Assembly (NCBI GenBank): GCA_947305245.1
Contig: CAMZDG010000007.1
Coordinates: forward strand, 45,048-109,047
Origin: an uncultured Lachnospiraceae bacterium
GTDB lineage: Bacteria > Bacillota > Clostridia > Lachnospirales > Lachnospiraceae
Reading direction: 5' to 3'
Length of the DNA stretch: 64,000 bases
Under the pieces are notes generated by a model. That model ran no database searches and had not been told where the DNA came from. It saw nothing but the letters and a program-made list of their open reading frames with translations. This document shows positions 1 to 8,133 of this stretch, piece by piece (the stretch's first letter is position 1; each line of letters begins with the position of its first letter). The translations under genes were made by a program, and so were the position numbers.

Positions 1-401
1 ATAAGTATCAAAAGGCCTTAAAAGATCAAAAACAAGCTCAAATAACGATATTTGACAAGAAGGCTAGACAGTACGCTGAAGAGAAAAGAGATACGCAATT
101 GTCTCGTGAAAGGAAAATAGCTAAGTATACTTGCCTGGTTATCCTTTTTATTGGACTTTTGGGCTTAATTATCTCATTAATCGGGGCGTTTGCGCAGAAC
201 TTTTTTATCATTCCTTTTTTGATGGTATTTGGAGCGATTTCTGGCATTTCGCTTGCCGACACTATTCGAACAAGTGGAAAAAGGATTGATTTTGTGTTAA
301 TGAGAAGAGCAAACAAAAGATTTGATGCTGAACTAGAAAAAAAGAAGAAGGAGTACATGGATTTAATTAATAACGATGAAAGCGAGAATACTGTTTTATG
401 A
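1..401 (+). CDS. Membrane protein with charged N-terminal helix, 5'-truncated by the window edge
   Basis: The frame is open from the left edge (first whole codon at base 3) to a TGA at 399-401, so the true start lies outside. About 132 residues are visible. The first 40 are rich in Lys, Gln and Glu and look like a coiled coil; two hydrophobic segments follow (about visible residues 42-64 and 67-85), then a charged Lys/Glu tail. A TTG at 99 is only an internal codon. The stop overlaps the next gene's start (ATGA at 398-401), so the two are translationally coupled and this protein probably belongs to the polysaccharide locus. I do not recognise the family; a chain-length or assembly role is only a guess from context. 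Confidence 0.6.
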   Translation, partial: KYQKALKDQKQAQITIFDKKARQYAEEKRDTQLSRERKIAKYTCLVILFIGLLGLIISLIGAFAQNFFIIPFLMVFGAISGISLADTIRTSGKRIDFVLMRRANKRFDAELEKKKKEYMDLINNDESENTVL

Positions 402-1573
402 ATAGAATTGCTTGGAAAGAGAACGGAAAGATTAAACTGATGATCATCGTGGGCACGCGTCCGGAGATCATTCGTCTTGCGGCAGTAATCAAGAAGTGCC
501 GTAAGTATTTTGACACAATTCTCGTACATACGGGTCAGAATTATGATTATAATCTGAATGGTGTGTTCTTTAAGGACCTGGGGCTTGCGGATCCGGAACT
601 GTATCTGAATGCGGTTGGTGCGGATCTCGGCGAGACGATGGGGAACATTATCGCTGAGAGCTATAAGGCAATGGTGGAATTAAAGCCAGATGCCGTATTG
701 GTATTGGGTGACACGAACAGCTGTCTTAGCGTCATTGGCGCAAAGAGGCTTCACATCCCGATCTTCCACATGGAAGCGGGTAACCGTTGTAAGGACGAGT
801 GCCTGCCGGAGGAGACGAACCGCAGGATCGTGGACATCATTTCTGACGTAAACCTGGCTTATTCTGAGCATGCGAGAAGATACTTGGCTGATTGTGGGCT
901 GCCAAAGGAGAGGACTTATGTTACGGGATCTCCTATGGCGGAGGTGCTGACGGAAAACCTTGAGTCCATCAAGGCTTCGGACGTGCATGCAAGACTTGGA
1001 CTGGAGAAGGGTAAGTACATTCTTCTTTCCGCGCATCGCGAGGAGAATATTGACACGGAGAAGAACTTTAACTCTCTGTTTACGGCGATCAATCAGATGG
1101 CGGAGAAGTATGACATGCCGATCCTGTATTCCTGCCATCCCCGTTCGAGAAAGCGCCTGGAGGCGTCGGGCTTTAAGCTTGATTCCCGCGTGATCCAGCA
1201 TGAGCCGCTGGGCTTCCATGACTACAACTGCCTGCAGATGAACGCATTCGCGGTGGTTTCTGATTCGGGTACATTGCCTGAGGAGTCGAGCTTCTTTACG
1301 AGCATCGGTCATCCGATTCCTGCGGTATGTATCCGTACTTCCACGGAGCGTCCTGAGGCGTTGGATAAGGCATGTTTCATCCTTTCTGGTATTGATACAA
1401 AGGGCTTGCTGCAGGCTGTTGATACCGCTGTTGAGATGGTGAAGGAAGAGAAAAACGGCGGGGCGATTCCCGTGCCGGATTATGTTGATGTGAATGTATC
1501 AGATAAGGTTGTGAAGATCATTCAGAGCTATGTTGGCGTAGTAAATAAGATGGTCTGGAGAAAAGACGTATAA
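398..1573 (+). CDS. wecB: Non-hydrolysing UDP-N-acetylglucosamine 2-epimerase family (WecB/CapG-like)
   Basis: 391 residues, close to the family's usual 370-380. Motifs seen: GTRPEI at residues 19-24, HTGQNYD, GDTNS, HMEAGNRC, PEETNRR and SAHREENID, all characteristic of UDP-HexNAc 2-epimerases with two Rossmann-like lobes. The extra 14 N-terminal residues come from the ATGA-coupled start at 398; an ATG at 440 (at residue 15) would give the usual N-terminus. The next gene is CapF-like, so the likely role is the CapG/FnlC step, converting UDP-N-acetyl-L-pneumosamine to UDP-N-acetyl-L-fucosamine in the cytoplasm, rather than making UDP-ManNAc. The 4,6-dehydratase partner (CapE/FnlA) is not in the window and may lie upstream. 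The family is certain; the exact substrate is inferred. Confidence 0.88.
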   Translation: MNRIAWKENGKIKLMIIVGTRPEIIRLAAVIKKCRKYFDTILVHTGQNYDYNLNGVFFKDLGLADPELYLNAVGADLGETMGNIIAESYKAMVELKPDAVLVLGDTNSCLSVIGAKRLHIPIFHMEAGNRCKDECLPEETNRRIVDIISDVNLAYSEHARRYLADCGLPKERTYVTGSPMAEVLTENLESIKASDVHARLGLEKGKYILLSAHREENIDTEKNFNSLFTAINQMAEKYDMPILYSCHPRSRKRLEASGFKLDSRVIQHEPLGFHDYNCLQMNAFAVVSDSGTLPEESSFFTSIGHPIPAVCIRTSTERPEALDKACFILSGIDTKGLLQAVDTAVEMVKEEKNGGAIPVPDYVDVNVSDKVVKIIQSYVGVVNKMVWRKDV

Positions 1574-1600
1574 AACCATCATTACGATGAGGGAAAACAA

Positions 1601-2797
1601 ATGAACATACTGGTAACGGGAGCCAAGGGCATGGTTGGAACCGCCCTTGTAAATAACTTAAAGAACATTCGTGATGGAAAAAACAATACTAGACCTGAAA
1701 TAAAGGTTGATGAGATTTATGAATATGACATTGATTCCACCGCAGAGGAGCTTGACGAGTATTGCGCGAAGGCAGACTTTGTTTTTAATCTGGCTGGCGT
1801 AAACAGGCCGCAAAATCCCGAGGAGTTTATGCAGGGGAACTTTGGTTTTGCCAGCACACTTTTGGATGCACTAAGGAAGCATGATAATAAGGCTCCGATT
1901 ATGCTGAGTTCTTCCATACAGGCTACGCTTTCCGGACGCTTTGGCGATTCCAAATATGGACGTAGCAAAAAGGCTGGAGAAGAACTGTTCTTTGAGTATG
2001 GTGCAGCAAATGACGTTAAGGTAGCAGTATATCGCTTCCCGAATCTGATGGGACATTCCAGACCGAAGTATAATTCTGCAGTTTCCACTTTCTGCTGGGC
2101 AGTTGCGAATGACGAGCCGTTTACCGTAAATGACAGATCCACGGAATTAGAGTTATTATATATTGATGATCTCGTGGAAGGGATGTTTAACTTGCTTGAG
2201 GGTAAGGAGCAGCACTGCGAGTTTGATGGCGTCGAGACGGTGCTTTGCGAGACTGGAAGGTATTGCTGCGTGCCCGTGACACATAAGGTTACGCTGGGCG
2301 AGATTGTGGATTTACTGCAGGAGTTCAAAGAGCAGCCGACGACGCTGATGATGCCGAAGATGCCTGCTGGATCTTTTGCAAAGAAGCTTTACAGCCTGTA
2401 CCTGTCCTATTTGCCGACGGACAAGTTTAAGTATGCGCTCAAGATGAATGTCGATGACCGCGGTTCCTTTACCGAGCTGGTACACACGGAGGACTGCGGG
2501 CAGGTCTCCATCAACATCAGCAAGCCTGGCATCACCAAAGGACAGCACTGGCACAACTCCAAGTGGGAGCTGTTTATCGTCGTTGCCGGCCATGGCCTGA
2601 TCCAGGAGAGGAACACTAACACTGGAGAGATGGTTGAGTTCGAGGTTTCGGGAGAGAAGATCGAAGCGATCCACATGATCCCCGGATGGACACACAACAT
2701 TATTAATTTGTCGGAGACGGAAGATCTGGTGACGGTGATGACATGCAATGAAGTGTTTGATCCAAAGAGACCGGATACATTTAGGGAGCCAGTGTAA
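1601..2797 (+). CDS. capF: CapF-like bifunctional SDR reductase / cupin epimerase
   Basis: 398 residues. The N-terminal short-chain dehydrogenase domain (about 1-270) has the nucleotide motif VTGAKGMVG at residues 5-13 and a Tyr-x-x-x-Lys pair in YGRSKKAGEE. The C-terminal cupin (about 285-398) starts at GSFTEL and carries the histidine-bearing stretch GQHWHNSKWELF. This order is that of CapF, which reduces a 4-keto sugar nucleotide and epimerises C3 on the way to UDP-L-FucNAc in capsule synthesis. It starts 27 bp after the epimerase gene, with a GAGGGAAA ribosome site. The stop codon lies in the loop of the terminator at 2787-2814. The last 330 bp are repeated at 7401-7730 with few differences, a sign of recombination at this end of the locus. 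Confidence 0.88.
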   Translation: MNILVTGAKGMVGTALVNNLKNIRDGKNNTRPEIKVDEIYEYDIDSTAEELDEYCAKADFVFNLAGVNRPQNPEEFMQGNFGFASTLLDALRKHDNKAPIMLSSSIQATLSGRFGDSKYGRSKKAGEELFFEYGAANDVKVAVYRFPNLMGHSRPKYNSAVSTFCWAVANDEPFTVNDRSTELELLYIDDLVEGMFNLLEGKEQHCEFDGVETVLCETGRYCCVPVTHKVTLGEIVDLLQEFKEQPTTLMMPKMPAGSFAKKLYSLYLSYLPTDKFKYALKMNVDDRGSFTELVHTEDCGQVSINISKPGITKGQHWHNSKWELFIVVAGHGLIQERNTNTGEMVEFEVSGEKIEAIHMIPGWTHNIINLSETEDLVTVMTCNEVFDPKRPDTFREPV

Positions 2798-2814
2798 TGC
2801 TGGCTTCTTTTTTT
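2787..2814 (+). terminator. Intrinsic terminator overlapping the capF stop
   Basis: AGCCAG (2787-2792) and CTGGCT (2800-2805) form a 6-bp stem with a 7-nt loop holding the TAA, followed by a T-rich run to 2814. It probably ends the polysaccharide operon here. The capF copy at 7401-7730 lacks this stem. Confidence 0.75.
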
Positions 2815-3017
2815 GGGGGATAATCATAGGGTTTTGCTTGGTCATTTTTCTTGTTGTGGAAATTAGGAGATACAAATGGATAGATACAAATAAGGGGAAG
2901 GGAACTAAAGGATTTCATTGACGTAAACAAGCGATTTTGATATTCTATAATAAACAAACGTTCGAAAATGAATGAGGAACCAATAAAGATAAAAGCCGGA
3001 ATAGGAGGGCGGAGAAA

Positions 3018-3260
3018 ATGTACAACCAATATACTCCATACAATATTTTTGATCAGAGAACCATTCAGGAATACTCGTCACAGGCAAGAGAGCATGATAA
3101 TGATCAGTTGCAGAAAGTAGCGAAATGTGTTCAGAAACTAAATGATCTTATGAAAGCCATGGATGAGGTCGAACCTGGATACCAGGGATTGGCATTCGGA
3201 CAATGCTGCTTGGCGATAATGAAGCATAATGAGGAGAATGGCCGGAGAATGGGCATTTGA
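3018..3260 (+). CDS. Small hypothetical protein (80 aa)
   Basis: ATG at 3018 sits 6-7 nt behind a good AGGAGGGCGGAG ribosome site, so translation is likely. The product is soluble and acidic-to-neutral, with an amphipathic helix around residues 22-48 (QLQKVAKCVQKLNDLMKAM) and two cysteines (QCC) near residue 61. No transmembrane segment or signal peptide. It stands alone after the capF terminator; a TATAAT at 2946 could be its -10, though I see no convincing -35. I do not recognise a family. It is the first gene of the accessory region. Confidence 0.55.
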   Translation: MYNQYTPYNIFDQRTIQEYSSQAREHDNDQLQKVAKCVQKLNDLMKAMDEVEPGYQGLAFGQCCLAIMKHNEENGRRMGI

Positions 3261-3501
3261 ATTCTAAATAAATCAAGAAAATAGTCAAAGTAATGTAAAC
3301 TATACTATTTTCTCAAATAATTTTACGGGGGAATTGAAGGGGCGACTTGAATATGATATGGAATCTCTGGCGTGAGATAATGCAAATATTGAGGAGAAAC
3401 TTGATAAAATGAAAAAACTGAAGCCATGTTATGATTCCGATGAAATCTAGGGGCAATTAGTTGACAAGGTTTGCAAATATTTTGGGCGAGTTTATGATGA
3501 T

Positions 3502-3876
3502 GTGGAGCAGGAGAGACATCTTTCCCTGCGGGGACACCGTCCGGGAGATGAAGCATGGCAGAAGATCATGCGCGGTCTTCCGACAATCAACGAAACCGCA
3601 GAAATGTTTAACGTAACGCCGGCGAAAATCCGAAAGATTTTGGTGACGGGCGGGTATTATGACACGGCGCTGTATCGCTCGATTATGGCATTGCAGGCGC
3701 AGGGTTTGAGTGTTGAGGAAACAGCAGAAAAACTGGGGAAGAAAAAGGTTACGGTGCAGTCGTACCTGCCGTATGAGAAGGTGATTTACATGCTGGAGGA
3801 AAGAAGCGTAAATGCGGACAGGGTAAGGAGATTTAAGGAGAAGTGGGGAGGATATAAGAGGCCAAAGGGGTTGTGA
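3502..3876 (+). CDS. Helix-turn-helix protein, probably 5'-broken; paralogue of the gene at 10165
   Basis: The open frame from GTG 3502 gives 124 residues with two HTH-like blocks (AEMFNVTPAKIRKILVTGG, then SVEETAEKLGKKKVTVQSYL). It aligns along its length with the protein at 10165-10887 (ADHFNVTLIKARKLLITGG; SIQEIMRKTGLKKSSVYSYL). Upstream in the same frame the text continues as homologous sequence (LVDKVCKYFGRVYDD against LLNEICNYFGPSVDD), back to an ATG at 3409, but a TAG at 3448-3450 interrupts it. So the ancestral gene ran from about 3409 and now carries an amber codon; the GTG product would be a truncated form. The C-terminal extension of the paralogue is absent. Probably a DNA-binding regulator of a Lachnospiraceae family with no known target. 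Confidence 0.6.
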   Translation: MEQERHLSLRGHRPGDEAWQKIMRGLPTINETAEMFNVTPAKIRKILVTGGYYDTALYRSIMALQAQGLSVEETAEKLGKKKVTVQSYLPYEKVIYMLEERSVNADRVRRFKEKWGGYKRPKGL

Positions 3877-3950
3877 TCTTTTTCGTGTTCATGATTGCGA
3901 AGTAGTGTCAGGTACGATAAATTATCATAGAACTGATGAGGAGCATAATA

Positions 3951-4112
3951 ATGTCGAGAAAGAAAACCATGGACTGTACGAAATGCATTGTATACTGCAA
4001 CATGCTTGGTTGAGAAGAAAATCTTTGCGGGCTCGGATTTGAGGTCGCGGAGATAATTGAGTGCGGATATGGATCTTGGGATGTGGTGATCCGTCCACAT
4101 GACGACAAATAA
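3951..4112 (+). pseudogene. Small Cys-rich reading frame interrupted by TGA
   Basis: From ATG 3951 the frame reads 20 codons, a TGA at 4011-4013, then 32 further codons to TAA 4110-4112. The two halves look like one protein: MDCTKCIVYCN before the stop and a helical/strand-like stretch ending WDVVIRPHDDK after it. I do not know the family. Together with the amber codon in the gene just upstream, it suggests this short stretch is decaying. It overlaps the start of the next gene by 14 bp in a different frame. Confidence 0.35.
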
Positions 4113-4296
4113 TGAATTTGAAATAGTGCAAATAATCGATGGAAACATTAAGGAAGTTGAATACAGCGATAGACTAGAAGATCTGGAACCCCCAGGTGAG
4201 TTTGGCTATTGTCCTGGTTGCGGAGAGCCTCTGAATCTTGAAAATGATGCATGTACAGGTTTTTGCATCAAATGCGAAAGAGAACGGGATTGGTAA
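4099..4296 (+). CDS. Small zinc-ribbon protein (65 aa)
   Basis: The C-terminal half carries CPGCGEP (about residues 38-44) and CIKCERE (about 56-62), a two-knuckle zinc ribbon spaced as in small rubredoxin-like or ribbon proteins. The N-terminal half is acidic. The ribosome site is weak, and the ATG overlaps the broken frame upstream. It lies 70 bp before the nuclease gene on the same strand and could be the first cistron of that operon, but nothing shows function. A nucleic-acid or protein adaptor is only a guess from the fold. Confidence 0.5.
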   Translation: MTTNNEFEIVQIIDGNIKEVEYSDRLEDLEPPGEFGYCPGCGEPLNLENDACTGFCIKCERERDW

Positions 4297-4366
4297 AAAA
4301 TACATGTATCATCCTAAGAAGGCAACTTCACCAGAGGGCTGTATATAAATGGAAGGAGACTCGTCA

Positions 4367-5458
4367 ATGGCAAAGAAAAAGGAATTTGTCAAAGTAGACA
4401 CAACCGCCGGCAGCAGATCGTATAATCGATTTGATATGCAGGTGAGTCAAACGCTTCACATGGCGATAGAGCTTTATGACGATCTGAACTATCTCCTTAT
4501 CCTTGATCACTACGATGACATAGCGCTTTTTGATCTTGATGCGGATCCTCTGGTTGTAAGTTATTATCAGATGAAAACAAGTGAAGAAAAGATTACAATT
4601 GATTCAGCAATTTCCAAGGATTGGCTTGCAAAGTTGTATGCGCAGTTAAACAGGCCGGAAGATTGGCTTGTAAATGAGTTGGGACTTATTACGAATGTGC
4701 CATTGGAAGTGAGTTATAAGGTTATCAGTAAAAAAGGAAAGCCGTATAGCAAAAAAGACAATATAACAGCAGAACATACTAAATTTGTAAAACTCCATCG
4801 GAACGTGCAGGATAGAATAAAATCGGACATTGCCCAAAAGTGCGGAATACCTGTCGAACAGGTTGATCTGTCAAAATTTGTGCATCTTCATACGACCCTT
4901 TCCATCGAACGACACAGGGACTTGGTAGAAAAGGAAATACAGGATTTCCTGTATGCGAAGTATCCCCGGATAACTGTGGACGCCGTAAAAGGCGTCTACA
5001 GTTCGCTTATCAATCTTCTTACCAATCGCCAGGAATATGAACGCATGCCTGAGGATGCTACATTAGATGAGGTTAAAAAACATAAGGGCTTCTCAAAAAC
5101 GGAATTCACGCGTGTTATCGACAAAGCAATTATGCTATCATTGCCCACGTTCGAAGAGGTTCAAAGGATCTCTGGGATTGAACCGGAAATGTATATGAAG
5201 CTTAGCTTACCCTATGTACAGATCCTCACAGATAGTAATAAGAAAACAGATGAATCGTTTCATGCCCTATATAATGTAACCATGGAGGAAATAAGTGGTT
5301 TTCCGTATGACGGAGGGGGTACACCCTGGGAATATGGACTGAGGATTGGACGGAATGTTCACAAGAGAGTTCCGCTGCTGAAAAAAGTCTATAATGAGGA
5401 CTATGTTGCGGTTCTAACCATATGTCTGCTCATAAATGAAGCGAGGAGGAAGCCATGA
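4367..5458 (+). CDS. Cap4-type (DUF4297-like) DNA endonuclease, Lamassu LmuA-like effector
   Basis: ATG 4367 is chosen over ATG 4349 because GGAAGGAG at 4351-4358 is then 8 nt upstream; this gives 363 residues. The N-terminal 75 residues have the layout of the Cap4/DUF4297 PD-(D/E)xK nuclease: a helix with Gln28, then LLILDHYDDIALF (Asp47, Asp50, Asp51), then YYQMKT (Gln68-x-Lys70), matching the E..DD..QxK pattern of these dsDNA nucleases. The remaining ~270 residues are helical and would be the sensor or SMC-binding part. The stop overlaps the start of an SMC-like ATPase (ATGA at 5455), the gene pair seen in Lamassu and DdmABC defence, where the nuclease is the effector. The family is recognised by motif only; assignment to Lamassu is inference. 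Confidence 0.68.
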   Translation: MAKKKEFVKVDTTAGSRSYNRFDMQVSQTLHMAIELYDDLNYLLILDHYDDIALFDLDADPLVVSYYQMKTSEEKITIDSAISKDWLAKLYAQLNRPEDWLVNELGLITNVPLEVSYKVISKKGKPYSKKDNITAEHTKFVKLHRNVQDRIKSDIAQKCGIPVEQVDLSKFVHLHTTLSIERHRDLVEKEIQDFLYAKYPRITVDAVKGVYSSLINLLTNRQEYERMPEDATLDEVKKHKGFSKTEFTRVIDKAIMLSLPTFEEVQRISGIEPEMYMKLSLPYVQILTDSNKKTDESFHALYNVTMEEISGFPYDGGGTPWEYGLRIGRNVHKRVPLLKKVYNEDYVAVLTICLLINEARRKP

Positions 5459-7146
5459 ACGGTATGTTTTTCAAAAGCATCTTAATTGCTGATGTACAGA
5501 GGCATACTGCCCGTTTTATATCTTTTGAAAAGGGGCTAAATGTTATAACCAGCACTGAGAACCACGTAGGAAAATCCTCTGTGATTAAATCTTTATATGA
5601 CACACTTGGCGCAGAGGTTCATTTTGATGCGCGCTGGGATAAGGATACTAAGCTCACGGCTGTAACTATCGATGTTGACGGTACAGAATATCGAGTCATT
5701 CGGTTTATAAAGAAGTTTGCCATTTTAAAGGGAATGGAGCTTGTACTTTTGAGTGATTCCGTGACGAGGCAACTGGCACCAAAACTGGCAGAAATATTTG
5801 GCTTCTCTGTATATTTAGCAGAGAAGGATGGCAACAAGAAAGTTGTTCAGGCTCCACCAGCATTCACTTTTATGCCTTATTATATCGATCAGGATAAAGG
5901 TTGGAGTGAACTATATAACAGTTTTGAACATATGGCTCAATTTGCAAAGCCCGAAAGAGCGAAAGCGCTTTATTTTCATCTAGGCATTTATACAAAGCAG
6001 CGAAGTGATCTTCAAGCGAAAAAGGATCGTCTCAGAGACCAAATTAAGGAGTTGCAAGAGGCAGAACAGAGACTAGCCATAACCGTTAAGGCATTGACGG
6101 AGGAGATAAATAATATCATTCCCGCTGATAATGAAGAAGAATTAGAGAAACATCTTACCACGCCAAAACAAAAGATCGAAGAATTAGTTCGGGAGATAGG
6201 ACATGTAAGAAATAAATTACAAGAGCTTAGCACATCTCTGCAGCAGCATGAAAATCAACTTGATATTATCAAACAGTTTCAGAAAATCCAAATCTCGGGT
6301 GAGGCGGAGAAGAAGGCAAGGCATGTTTGTCCGCAATGTGGATATGAATTTGATGAAGAACTTTATGATTTGGTAAGAAGCAATTATAATCAATCAAACG
6401 CAGAGTACCTTCGTGCCCAGATTGAGTTGATCGTCAACCATATTAAAGATGAGCTAACATTAGAAGAAGACCGATATGTAGCCCTAATGGCAAAACTGAA
6501 AGAGCAGGAAAAAGTATACGACGAATCTCAGGATGCCTATGATGCGTATCTTCGCCACAGGGGATTAAAAGACATGGTTCGAAAGTATTCCCTTGAACTT
6601 GCCGAGAATCGCATTAAACAGGGCGATTGTGAAGGTGAAATTAAAAGTATAAATAAGGAACTTCTAAAAGTACCCGATAAGAAAGAAATAGAACAGGCTT
6701 ATATAAATTTTGTAAAGCAAAACATCATTGCGCTCAGTGCATGGACGCAAGAGTACGACGGAAAAATTAAACTTTTAAAAGCTCTGAATGCGCAAGGCTC
6801 CTTGCTTCCGAAAATAATATTATCCCAGTACAATGCTTTGTATCAGACAATGGCAGGTATGAATAGTTCCGTAATCCGGTTTCCGTTTGTAGTGGATTCT
6901 CCCCGAGAAAAAGAATCCAGCTTCAATAGTAGTAAGGATATCTTAAACATGATAACGAGGATTACATCCTTGCCACAGATTATTTTGGCAACCGTGGACT
7001 ATGATGCATTTGACATTGATGACGGCGGGAAAGTGAACAAAATTTATTTAGATACACAGTTTTGTGTCTTGAATGAGGCAACATTTCAGGAAAGAGCAGA
7101 GGAAATTGAGGGACTTTATCGTCTCGTGACAAGTGAGACAAAGTAA
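5455..7146 (+). CDS. SMC/Rad50-like ATPase, Lamassu LmuB-like
   Basis: 563 residues. The N-terminal Walker A is TENHVGKSS (34-42; the first Gly of the P-loop is replaced). Two long Glu/Lys/Gln-rich coiled coils (about 180-280 and 320-420) flank a Rad50-style zinc hook, CPQCG at 292-296. The Walker B region near residues 475-485 reads FPFVVDSPREKE, as in the ABC ATPases of Lamassu and ABC-three-component systems. It is short for an LmuB, which is often larger. It is coupled to the nuclease by ATGA and to the small downstream gene by TAATG. The likely role is sensing foreign or aberrant DNA ends and unleashing the nuclease. No helicase or TOPRIM domain is visible, which argues against Gabija or OLD systems. 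Confidence 0.72.
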   Translation: MNGMFFKSILIADVQRHTARFISFEKGLNVITSTENHVGKSSVIKSLYDTLGAEVHFDARWDKDTKLTAVTIDVDGTEYRVIRFIKKFAILKGMELVLLSDSVTRQLAPKLAEIFGFSVYLAEKDGNKKVVQAPPAFTFMPYYIDQDKGWSELYNSFEHMAQFAKPERAKALYFHLGIYTKQRSDLQAKKDRLRDQIKELQEAEQRLAITVKALTEEINNIIPADNEEELEKHLTTPKQKIEELVREIGHVRNKLQELSTSLQQHENQLDIIKQFQKIQISGEAEKKARHVCPQCGYEFDEELYDLVRSNYNQSNAEYLRAQIELIVNHIKDELTLEEDRYVALMAKLKEQEKVYDESQDAYDAYLRHRGLKDMVRKYSLELAENRIKQGDCEGEIKSINKELLKVPDKKEIEQAYINFVKQNIIALSAWTQEYDGKIKLLKALNAQGSLLPKIILSQYNALYQTMAGMNSSVIRFPFVVDSPREKESSFNSSKDILNMITRITSLPQIILATVDYDAFDIDDGGKVNKIYLDTQFCVLNEATFQERAEEIEGLYRLVTSETK

Positions 7147-7340
7147 TGATGATTGATAATTATGCTGAGTATTACACGGTAAACGCTCTATCGGTTAACC
7201 AGACATCTGATATATGTTTGATGGATGGGTCAATCAAAAAGCAGAAAAGGGATCCTAAGTTGTATTACAAAATAGACGGAATTGATATACAACAATTAAG
7301 TTTTACAAAATTAGAGAATTTGGTGAAGACTATGTACTAA
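7146..7340 (+). CDS. Small third cistron of the nuclease/SMC operon (64 aa), possibly truncated
   Basis: TAATG overlap with the SMC gene makes coupled translation likely. The 64-residue product has no transmembrane segment; it reads as short strands (YYTVNALSV, YYKIDGIDI) and a C-terminal helix (FTKLENLVKTMY). It ends 5 bp before the direct repeats and capF fragment that mark a recombination junction, so the original gene may have been longer. By position it could be the middle component (LmuC-like or ABC-3C MC) of the system, but I see no family signature. Confidence 0.4.
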   Translation: MMIDNYAEYYTVNALSVNQTSDICLMDGSIKKQKRDPKLYYKIDGIDIQQLSFTKLENLVKTMY

Positions 7341-7345
7341 CAGAA

Positions 7346-7402
7346 CCAAAGTTCTTGAGGGTTTGCCAAAGTTTTTGGGGTACCCAAAGTTCTTGGGGGT
7401 TT
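7346..7402 (+). repeat. Three imperfect ~19-bp direct repeats at a recombination junction
   Basis: CCAAAGTT(C/T)TTG(A/G)GGG starts at 7346, 7366 and 7384 (spacing 20 and 18). The middle of the array contains a TTGGGGTACCCAA near-palindrome. The third unit runs straight into the capF fragment at 7401. Confidence 0.7.
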
Positions 7403-7730
7403 TACCGAGCTGTTACACACGGAGGACTGCGGCCAGGTATCGATCAACATCAGCAAGCCTGGCATCACCAAAGGACAGCACTGGCACAACTCCAAGTGGG
7501 AGCTGTTTATCGTCGTTGCCGGCCATGGCCTGATCCAGGAGAGGAACACTAACACTGGAGAGATGGTTGAGTTCGAGGTTTCGGGAGAGAAGATCGAAGC
7601 GATCCACATGATCCCCGGATGGACACACAACATTATTAATTTGTCGGAGACGGAAGATCTGGTGACGGTGATGACATGCAACGAGGTGTTTGATCCAAAG
7701 AGACCGGATACTTTTAGGGAGATCGTGTAG
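7401..7730 (+). pseudogene. capF: Second copy of the capF 3' end (cupin domain only)
   Basis: Bases 7401-7730 match 2468-2797 without gaps; a central stretch of about 240 bp looks identical, while both edges differ (for example the last codons are GAG ATC GTG TAG here and GAG CCA GTG TAA in capF). It encodes about 109 residues of the cupin domain in the same frame, with no start codon or SDR domain. Because the edges carry different alleles, it looks like the end of another capF allele left by recombination rather than a fresh duplication. Confidence 0.85.
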
Positions 7731-7732
7731 GC

Positions 7733-7800
7733 GTGGACGGCCGGTGGCAGCACCGGCCGTAGCAAAGAGTGGAATGGTTGGAATGTTATGAATAAAGAAC
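7733..7800 (+). repeat. Hairpin element, copy 1
   Basis: ACGGCCGGTG (7737-7746), loop GCAG, CACCGGCCGT (7751-7760): a perfect 10-bp stem followed by AGCAAAGAGTGGAATGGTTG and GAATGTTA. Copy 2 at 9350-9417 keeps the stem with compensating changes. There is no U-run after it, so it is not a standard terminator. Confidence 0.75.
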
Positions 7801-8104
7801 AGGTATTGATTTTTATAAGATGCTGTCGCATAATGGAACTGAGAGCTTAGATAAGTTTGGTTCCGAGGAGATTTTGTGAATGATAAGATCGATGGGAACA
7901 ATTTGACATATCTAATACTAATACTGTAAATGTCGAGTGCAAAAAGCAGGAGCAGCTCAGAAAGCCTTCCGGTCCTTAGGAGAATTTGTGTATACACAAG
8001 GAATGTATTACAGGGATGGAAAATAATAAATATATCCAGTTTATTGGATGAAATATAGAAATTGAGATATTGTCGTAAATTGGAGAGAATGTAGTTGTAG
8101 TTTA

Positions 8105-8133
8105 TTGCGTATTGGCGTGGCATGTATTATAAT
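8105..8133 (+). promoter_or_regulatory. Sigma-70-type promoter
   Basis: TTGCGT (8105-8110), 17-bp spacer, TATAAT (8128-8133), 28 bp before the start of the gene at 8162. Confidence 0.6.

Noticed and set aside
7146..7340. 64-aa gene as an AbiEii fragment, because both contain YAEYYTV
   Set aside because: The shared seven residues are followed by unrelated sequence; the IGGTA motif is missing here. Treated as coincidence.
7930..8061. 43-codon frame in the gap before the GAF-like gene
   Set aside because: No ribosome site, Ser/Arg-rich with no recognisable pattern, and it lies in apparent gene debris.
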